From Ophryocystis elektroscirrha (Eukaryota; Apicomplexa; Conoidasida; Neogregarinorida; Ophryocystidae), in the NCBI GenBank assembly GCA_030141585.1, contig JAQIFP010000088.1, forward strand, positions 5,001 to 22,722: 17,722 bases of DNA. Reading direction: 5' to 3'. Within the stretch, counting starts at the first letter, position 1. Every line of letters starts with the position of its first letter. The position numbers and the translations under genes were made by a program. The notes under the pieces were generated by a model that saw only the letters and a program-made list of their open reading frames with translations, was not told the DNA's origin and ran no database searches. Positions 11,449 to 17,722 of this stretch are shown piece by piece.

Positions 11449-11939
11449 TTACCCCAAAATTAAAAAAAAAAAAACTTAAACCCAACTACCAAAAGCAATA
11501 TACGTTCAAAGCATTATTTTTTAAAAATACATAAGGTCCGCAGAATAAACTCTTTTTATTCTAAATTATTAATTTTAATAATTAATTTAAATACTAAGCT
11601 ATAATTTGCGAAACATTATATTAATTGTATAAAAAATCTTGTATAGATTAGAAGCTAAAAAACATAACTATAATTATCACTTAACACAAATATGGTATTA
11701 TATGATATTAAACGTTGATTGTGCAAAAATTAAAAAAAAAATATTGTGCATACTTTTTTTTTTCCATCTAAACTTTTTATTTTTACGTTAGTTGGGTGGT
11801 AATGCACTTCTTAATTTTACAATATATTGACAGTAAAAAAAAAAACTTAATAGGAAAATTTGGGTTTTTTATTTAGATTAATGGATTAATCACAGTTTAT
11901 GGATTGTTTAATGCATAACTTAATTTACAATTTGCGATA
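11449..11939. promoter_or_regulatory. Divergent intergenic spacer (shared promoter region)
   Basis: This is the only spacer separating oppositely transcribed genes: the Tra1 homologue leaves leftward from 11448 and the unknown gene rightward from 11940. It is AT-rich with A and T homopolymer runs (for example around 11461-11474 and 11754-11763) but contains none of the long TA microsatellite seen in the introns. No specific promoter element can be called. Confidence 0.5.
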
Positions 11940-12449
11940 ATGAAAAGAGTTTATTCAAGCGGTGAAAAAATGGCTCATTTTAGTGTGTTGAGTAAACCGA
12001 TCGATGTTTCACTCGAAGCTGTACTTCAATCCATTCCTTGGAGCATTCCTAGTCTCCGTCCCAAACCTCACCCCATAATAAGTTATAATGTTACTCGATT
12101 TGTGCTCGACAGGTATGATTCAGTATGTAGAAGCAAATCTACTCTTGAATATATTATCTAAAAATAGTATAATTAATATTTAAGATATATTGCTTATAAA
12201 TATATTTCAATATAACATAATATTTTGATTGATCAATTGTAGCTACATATAATTATTATTGTTATTATTACCATTAAATATGTACATAAAAAAAAAAAAA
12301 ATTATCTTATATCTACATATGGTAATACAAAGTCATAATATGTGAACTCGGTAATTTATCAATATACCATTATGTATGTTAAAATTCATTAATAACTATG
12401 TGAATAAAATTTCATTTATAATTGTATTTATACATATAAATAGTATTAC

Positions 12450-12490
<41 letters not shown>

Positions 12491-13706
12491 ATATATTAAT
12501 ATTCATATGTATATATATATGTATAATATATATATATATATGTATATATATGTATATATATGTATATATATGTATATATATGTATATATTTGTATATATA
12601 TGTATATATATGTATATATACGTATATATATGTATATATATGTATATATATGTATAAATGTATGATATATATGTATAAATGTATGATATATATGTATACT
12701 CATTTATACACTTCGTGTATATATATAGCTTTATATGTATATCTGCATATATATAAGTTTATATATATATGTATAAGAATTTATATATACAAACATATAC
12801 ACTTTTATGTACGTATATAAGTACATTTATTATTCATATATATATTTTGTTTGAATTAGTATATAAAACTTGTGTGAAGAAAAAGTAGATATAGATATGG
12901 ATGTATATGTCAATTCATAATGATATTATTGAAGCCTTAATTTTTTTTTTTTTTTTTTTGGAAACGTTTACTAATAATATTTAATTATTTAATTAGAGAG
13001 TTTGCCCTTGAAGATGAATATTTTATAAACGATGATTTTAGAAGCCTTTTACACTTCCAAAAATCTCCAGCGAAAGTTATTTATCACATCACGCACCCAT
13101 ATTTGCACTATTTGTGGAAAGATGGTGGCAAAGGTTTGTTTTTTTTTGATAGAATTTGAAATATTTATAAGTTTTACTAATATCTGTGTTCAATAATTAA
13201 CATTTTTTATATTTTTATATATATACATACATATATGCAAATAGACATTACTATCTCACTGTATATAGATCAATTTATACAGATTCATGTATTTGCATAT
13301 TTATACATATAAAAATATATGCATATATGTATATATATATATATGTATAAATATGTATAAAGTATATATATATATATATATGTATATGTACATATGGAAA
13401 TTTATGCGAATACATATACAATAATATTATTATAAAAAAAATTTATAAGGTAATATATATATATATATATATATATGTATAAATAGACATTATTATCTGA
13501 GTGTATATAAATCAATTTATACAAGTTAATGTGTTTGCATATTTATACATATAGGATTATATGCAGCCTCGTATATATATATCTTTAAATATGTATACGG
13601 TATATATATACATATGTACATGTAGAAAGCGGATAAATACATATTTATATTAATATACATATATATATACATATATACAAACATACACATACATATATAC
13701 TAACAT

Positions 13707-13737
<31 letters not shown>

Positions 13738-14509
13738 CATACACACACATATATATATATATTTATATATGTATAAATGTGTATGAGGTGTATATAGACA
13801 TAAATGCTCAAAGACAGTACTTATGTACATATTAATAGTTTTATACAGGTTAATATATTTGTATACATATACGTTTGTAATGGCATTTGTATACTTGAAA
13901 ATTGTATATAATCTTATAGAAGTTTTTTTTGTATGCAGAACTGATAAACCACTTTTTTCCAAATGACGGAATTTGGAGAATTAACGCACTTTTAGATGAC
14001 ACTTCAGACTCTGACCAACTTAAAGCTATTCAATTTATTCTTAACGTTGAGGAAATTAAGCAAAAAAAAGACGCAGGTAAGATTTCATTAGCTAATGAGA
14101 CTATTTTTAGAAAACTACGGCCAAAAAATGGGATTTATCCATTTCTTTTTTGTTGCAGCTCCCATTTTCAAGGCTTTTCGGAAGGCATTTTACGGCATGC
14201 TTAAATTAGAGACAGAGGTAAAATTATGTGCTTAAATTATTATAAATACTTTGGCTTCATAAAATATGGTTTTATATACACATATAACATTATAACTAAT
14301 TATGAAAAAAAGTATATTTGCATTTAAGGTTTTATTATCGATAAATAAAGGGTTTTTTTTTTTTTTTTTTTTTATTTGTTTATCAATATGTATGCTCATA
14401 CACTTTATGTAACTCTTTGAATTTAATTATATATTTTAAGCATATAAACACCAGACGATTACTAACAATTGGGTTTACTATACACGAATTTGTATATATG
14501 GAATTATGT

Positions 14510-14545
<36 letters not shown>

Positions 14546-15469
14546 CATCAATTAACGCAAATATATCAGCTGTGTATTTATAATAAAAAAGCATAATTAA
14601 TTAGATATAAAATTTTTTAATAGTAAAAACTTAAAGTATGTATATATATGCATAAATGTGGAGTATTACTAAGTCAAGATATCTGTAGGTAAAAGTCCGG
14701 TCCGAAGAATTGGTTTGGATTCAGTATAAAAATGACACTTTTATATGTGTAAGTTATTTGAATAAAATTAATTATTAGAGCATTTGGGATAAAAGAAAAA
14801 ATCTTGATCCTAATTTTCACATATATGTTCGCAAACTCATAGCAGTAAGTAAAAAAAAAAAAAAAGAAAAAAAAAAAGAATCTTAATAATAACCTAAAAC
14901 AAATTACGGAAGGAAAACTTCCACAAAGCGCCATGAAGCTAAAAAAACTTACTACCGTGTTTGAACACGTTGCCCCATATCTGAAATTCTCATATAAAGA
15001 AACACCACCAAGATTTGTCAGCGGTAAAAAAAAAAAAATCATACTTAATAACCGCATTAATGATTTGCTAATGCAAATAAATGAAACTATTATTTTTTCA
15101 GAAAGATTTGAAAGAAAAGAAATTAAAGTAATCCCAAGCGGATATTTTTTTACATTCCGTAAGAAATTATACTAATAAATAAAATATCAAACAGGCTTTT
15201 TAAGGTTTAAGTACACAACAGAGGTAGAATTGTTATCCATGGCTAAGACAGGTAATCCTTTTTTTTTTTTATTTTTTTTTTTTTTTACATTAGTATTTGG
15301 AATAACCGTATATATGGAATATGCCCACCGTTTTTACAAAGAATTATTGAAAGTTTCATGCAAGCAAGCCGTTAATGAAATAGCTGCACAAGCTATGTTG
15401 TATGAACACCCAACTATTTTAGACCAACAGGAGAACAGCTTAAAAACATTATTTTGTGTCCCATATTAA
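11940..15469 (+). CDS. Unrecognised multi-exon protein, about 313 residues
   Basis: Modelled exons: 11940-12112, 12997-13133, 13939-14076, 14159-14217, 14879-15023, 15102-15158, 15195-15251, 15294-15469. All phases agree and the total is 314 codons including TAA. Exons 1-4 give an acidic/aromatic N-terminal half, including [24 protein letters not shown] and [16 protein letters not shown]. Exons 5-8 give the C-terminal half with [19 protein letters not shown] at about 225-243 and a helical tail ending FCVPY. I see no signal peptide or membrane segment and do not recognise the family. Weak points: the exon 2 donor may be GTTTGT (13134) or GTGGCA upstream in the same phase. The exon 4/5 junction is uncertain because the acceptor at 14878 sits in an A-rich run. 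A second ATG at 11970 and an internal ATG at 14933 are possible starts. Exons 5-8 could be a separate gene of 126 residues. The stop abuts the CCT1 start codon. Confidence 0.6.
12113..12996 (+). other. Intron 1 of the unknown gene (884 nt)
   Basis: Donor GTATGA at 12113, acceptor aattag ending at 12996, phase 2 (AG+A gives Arg). TA-rich with a decamer array (listed separately), A and T homopolymers, and no coding frame apart from Tyr/Ile repeats. Confidence 0.75.
12541..12650. repeat. 10-nt tandem array, 11 units
   Basis: Eleven consecutive decamers of TGTATATATA with only two single-base variants (TGTATATATT and CGTATATATA). It is followed by two copies of a longer unit, ATGTATAAATGTATGATAT. 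Located in intron 1 of the unknown gene. Confidence 0.95.
13134..13938 (+). other. Intron 2 of the unknown gene (805 nt)
   Basis: Runs from GTTTGT at 13134 to acceptor atgcag at 13938, phase 1. TA-rich, and holds a diverged long duplication listed separately. An equally phased donor a few bases upstream would lengthen it. Confidence 0.65.
13240..13650. repeat. Diverged tandem duplication, period about 240 nt
   Basis: Copy 1 (about 13240-13416) and copy 2 (about 13480-13648) share AAATAGACATTAYTATCT, then ATCAATTTATACA, TTTGCATATTTATACATATA and further downstream blocks. The offset is 240-242 nt. A third, poorer match lies near 13838-13870. Confidence 0.7.
14077..14158 (+). other. Intron 3 of the unknown gene (82 nt)
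   Basis: Donor GTAAGA, acceptor ttttgttgcag, phase 1 (G+CT gives Ala). Good consensus at both ends. Confidence 0.8.
14218..14878 (+). other. Non-coding stretch, possible intron 4 of the unknown gene (661 nt)
   Basis: Begins with donor-like GTAAAA. TA-rich, with a T tract at about 14352-14373, an (AT)n run near 14515-14541 and A tracts just before 14878. The 3' splice site is uncertain. If it is not an intron, the first gene would end at TAA a few codons past 14217. Confidence 0.45.
15024..15101 (+). other. Intron (78 nt) of the unknown gene
   Basis: Donor GTAAAA, acceptor attttttcag, phase 1. Its length is a multiple of three and it has no in-frame stop, so the retained form also stays open. 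Confidence 0.65.
15159..15194 (+). other. Ultra-short intron (36 nt) of the unknown gene
   Basis: Donor GTAAGA, internal ATACTAATAA (a yeast-type branch-point look-alike), acceptor caaacag. Phase 1. Retention gives an early TAA; removal joins TFR to FLRFKY in an open frame. Confidence 0.7.
15252..15293 (+). other. Short intron (42 nt) of the unknown gene
   Basis: Donor GTAATC, then two T tracts and acceptor acattag, phase 1. The frame stays open when it is retained, so removal is inferred from the splice signals and from the Phe-rich nonsense the T tracts would encode. Confidence 0.65.
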
Positions 15470-17722
15470 ATGACAAGTACATTAGCACCGATTGCTTCTT
15501 CATTAGGAGACAGTGAATCTGGCCAAGATATACGTTCATCAAATGGTAACGATTTTTTTACGTATCAATTATTTCAACCAAAAATATTTATTTTTTTTTT
15601 TTTTCTTATATATGGTGGAAATGTGATTTTTTTTTTTTAGTTGCTGCTGTTCAAGCTGTAGCAAACGTGATAAAAACTTCTCTTGGTCCACAAGGACTTG
15701 ATAAGATGTTAGTTGATCCAGTTGGTGAAGTAACTATATCAAATGATGGTGCTACAATATTGAAACTAATCGAAGTGCAACACCCTGCAGCCCGAGTTTT
15801 AGTTGATTTATCGCAGTTACAAGATCAAGAAGTAAAAAAAAAAAAAAAAAAACAAACAAAAACCTAGGTTGGAGACGGAACTACATCAGTAGTGCTCCTT
15901 GCTGCGGAATTATTGAAGCGTGCAAACCAATTAGTAAAAACGGGAATACACCCCACAGCAATCATAGCAGGATATAAATTAGCGCTGAAAGAGTCTGTAC
16001 AGTATATTAAATCAGAGTTAACTACACAAATTCACGCCCTTGGTAAAGACATTTTACTGAAGATAGCGAAAACGACATTAAGTTCAAAATATCTTGGTGC
16101 AAAAGAAGATTATTTTGCCAATCTTGTTGTGGATGCTATTTTGAGTGTTAAAACGGTAAACTTTTTTTTTTTTTTTTATATTGTAGACGGTAGACAAAGT
16201 CACAAAGTATCCCGTTAATTCCGTAAATATAATAACATGTCATGGAAAGTCTGCTTTGGAATCCTATTTGCATAACGGTTATGTTTTAGGCAGAACAAGC
16301 CGCGCATCCATGGCAATGCCCAACGTTATTACAAATGCCAAAATTGCTTTGTTAGACTTCAATTTAAGACAGCATAGAATGCAACTTGGTGTTAGAATTG
16401 AAGTAACTGACCCTGACGAACTAGAAAAAATACGTGAAAAGTAAATAATTTTTTTTTTTTTTAATATAAGTTTGATAGGGAGCGAGATATTACAAAAAAT
16501 AAAATAAAAAAAATCCTAAACGCTGGCGCTAATGTAATTCTTACAACTCAAGGCATAGACGAAATGGCTCTAAAATATTTTGTTGAAGCTAAAGCAATTG
16601 CAGTACGAAGAGTTAAAAGAAAAGATATGTTAAGAATTGCGAAGTGCACTGGCGCTACAATGTGCCTTTCTATGGCAACTTTGGAAGGAGATGAAGAGTT
16701 TTTACCTAGCTGGTTGGGATCGTGTAAAGAGGTTCATGAATCCAGAGTTGGTGATTGGGACTTTTTGTTTTTCGAGGGATGCAAAAACGCTCAAATATCC
16801 TCCCTTATATTAAGAGGCCCTAATGAAACTTTTCTTGGAGAATCAGAAAGATCTCTCTATGATGCTTTATGTACAGTTTCTAGGTATAACTTTCAATAAA
16901 TAATATTATTATTATTGTTATACACTGTGAATGTTATTATACCATATATATTTACTCAGTTCCCTATATTTAGATAAATTTTTGAATATTAATATATTTG
17001 CTTATATAAGCACACATTAAATAAATCTATATTTTTATTATCTGGAACTAATTATGAATTTTAGAGCTTTGGAGCATAATAGCATCTGTGCTGGAGGAGG
17101 TGCCGTAGAGGCGGCTTTAGCGGCTTATTTGGATGAATTTGCTCGAACTCTTGGTTCCCGAGAACAGATGGCAGTAGCTGAGTTTGCGGAATCAATGTTG
17201 ATAATTCCGAAAACATTAGCAGCAAACGCAGGCTTAGATATACTGGAAATTATATCTAAACTCAAATGGTATCACAACAATAACAAGACAAACAAGTCCG
17301 ATAATGACTCAACCAAATGGTAAGAGCGGCTTCAACACATCATTTGTACTATATATATGTGAATTTATATATGTGTGTATTTATTTCTATTTATATATAT
17401 ATATATATATGTATATACATATATATGTATATGTGTATCTATATCTGTATATATGTTTATATACATATATGTTTATACATATGTGTATATACATGTCTAT
17501 ATATATGTGTTTATACATATATATTTGTGTATATATGTAAATATATATATAATGGTATGTGTCTATAGATGTTTATATATATATATGAATATGTGATATA
17601 TATATGTGTATATATATGTGTATATATATGTGTATATATATGTGTATATATATGTGTATATATATGTGTATATATATGTGTATATATATGTGTATATATA
17701 TGTGTATATATATGTGTATATA
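15470..17722 (+). CDS. TCP1: T-complex protein 1 subunit alpha (CCT1), partial at right edge
   Basis: Alpha subunit of the cytosolic group II chaperonin CCT/TRiC, which folds actin, tubulin and other proteins using ATP. Exons: 15470-15545, 15641-15831, 15868-16155, 16187-16440, 16479-16883, 17065-17319. Phases fit throughout and give 489 residues plus two bases of a Trp codon, after which donor GTAAGA opens an intron leaving the window. Visible hallmarks: [11 protein letters not shown] at 39-49, NDGATIL at 60-66, the ATP-site motif GDGTT at 91-95, GGGAVE at 415-420 and GSREQ in the last exon. The alpha-type IRS sequence near the N-terminus and the YPVNSVN segment point to CCT1 rather than another subunit. 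About 70 C-terminal residues are missing. Small departures from the usual consensus include LRGPNE for LRGAND and [10 protein letters not shown] for MERSLHDALC. The ATG is fixed by an in-frame TAA directly before it. Confidence 0.95.
15546..15640 (+). other. CCT1 intron 1 (95 nt)
   Basis: Donor GTAACG, acceptor in a T tract ending ttttag. Phase 1, between IRSSN and VAAVQAV as expected for CCT1. Confidence 0.9.
15832..15867 (+). other. CCT1 ultra-short intron 2 (36 nt)
   Basis: GTAAAA, A tract, cctag; phase 0. It sits exactly between QDQE and the ATP motif VGDGTT, which are contiguous in all CCT subunits I know, so the intron is certain. Confidence 0.95.
16156..16186 (+). other. CCT1 ultra-short intron 3 (31 nt)
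   Basis: GTAAAC, a 16-nt T tract, then attgtag; phase 0. The protein continues from ILSVKT to [14 protein letters not shown], matching the family. Confidence 0.9.
16441..16478 (+). other. CCT1 ultra-short intron 4 (38 nt)
   Basis: GTAAAT, T tract, acceptor gatag; phase 2 (AA+G gives Lys). It joins LEKIREK to ERDIT as in other CCT1 proteins. Confidence 0.92.
16884..17064 (+). other. CCT1 intron 5 (181 nt)
   Basis: Donor GTATAA, acceptor attttag, phase 2 (AG+A gives Arg). Joins ALCTVSR to ALEHNS just ahead of GGGAVE. Confidence 0.92.
17320..17722 (+). other. CCT1 intron 6, start only
   Basis: Donor GTAAGA at 17320 splits a Trp codon that is conserved in the family. The rest is TA-rich repeat up to the window edge; the acceptor is outside. 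Confidence 0.85.
17605..17722. repeat. 12-nt tandem array, about 9.8 units, open at right edge
   Basis: Perfect repeats of TGTGTATATATA, with TGTG recurring every 12 nt from 17605 to 17713. The array continues past the window, inside CCT1 intron 6. Confidence 0.95.

Noticed and set aside
14674..15057. Minus-strand frame of 127 codons with a Phe run
   Set aside because: The Phe run is the complement of A tracts, and the region overlaps exons of the plus-strand gene in another frame.
15102..15251. TIP41-family identity for the unknown gene
   Set aside because: A short segment ([14 protein letters not shown]) recalls the TIP41 core, but nothing upstream or downstream matches, so the similarity is too small to use.
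17304..17596. Three overlapping Tyr/Ile-rich frames after CCT1 exon 6
   Set aside because: TA-repeat read-outs inside CCT1 intron 6. Reading through the donor also meets TAA where family sequence demands a Trp codon.

Overview
This window is nuclear DNA of an AT-rich eukaryote. The evidence is GT..AG introns in every gene, a TRRAP/Tra1-type protein, a CCT chaperonin subunit, long introns made almost only of TA-rich microsatellite, and glutamine written as CAA/CAG. All coding exons avoid TAA, TAG and TGA, so I see no reassigned genetic code. The lineage cannot be fixed from the window. The CCT1 sequence reads closer, from memory, to plant and SAR-type proteins than to animal or yeast ones. A microbial parasite or other protist is plausible but unproven.

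Layout. Minus strand, 11448 down to 1: the N-terminal HEAT-repeat part of a Tra1/TRRAP homologue (the scaffold subunit of SAGA and NuA4 acetyltransferase complexes), in two blocks. Block 1 (11448-4407, six exons, 1559 codons before a stop) holds about 800 residues of helical-repeat protein, then about 760 residues of Q-rich low-complexity sequence. Block 2 (4131-1, four exons, running off the left edge) starts with about 230 low-complexity residues and returns to Tra1-like HEAT sequence. The last exon (1072-1) is a 357-codon open frame reaching the window edge. Whether the blocks are one gene with an unplaced intron or two genes is open.

Plus strand: after a 491-base divergent spacer comes an unrecognised multi-exon gene (11940-15469, about 313 residues as modelled). 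With no gap at all it is followed by CCT1 (TCP-1 alpha, 15470 to beyond the right edge). Six CCT1 exons give 489 residues plus a split Trp codon; the last ~70 residues lie outside.

Introns fall into two kinds: ultra-short (31-42 nt, often with long T or A tracts) and long (about 250-1070 nt). The long ones carry TA tracts and several different tandem repeats with periods of 10, 12, 24, about 112 and about 240 nt. Nothing in the window looks like a mobile element, a CRISPR array, a tRNA or an rRNA. The genes share no obvious pathway: chromatin co-activator scaffold, unknown protein, cytosolic chaperonin.
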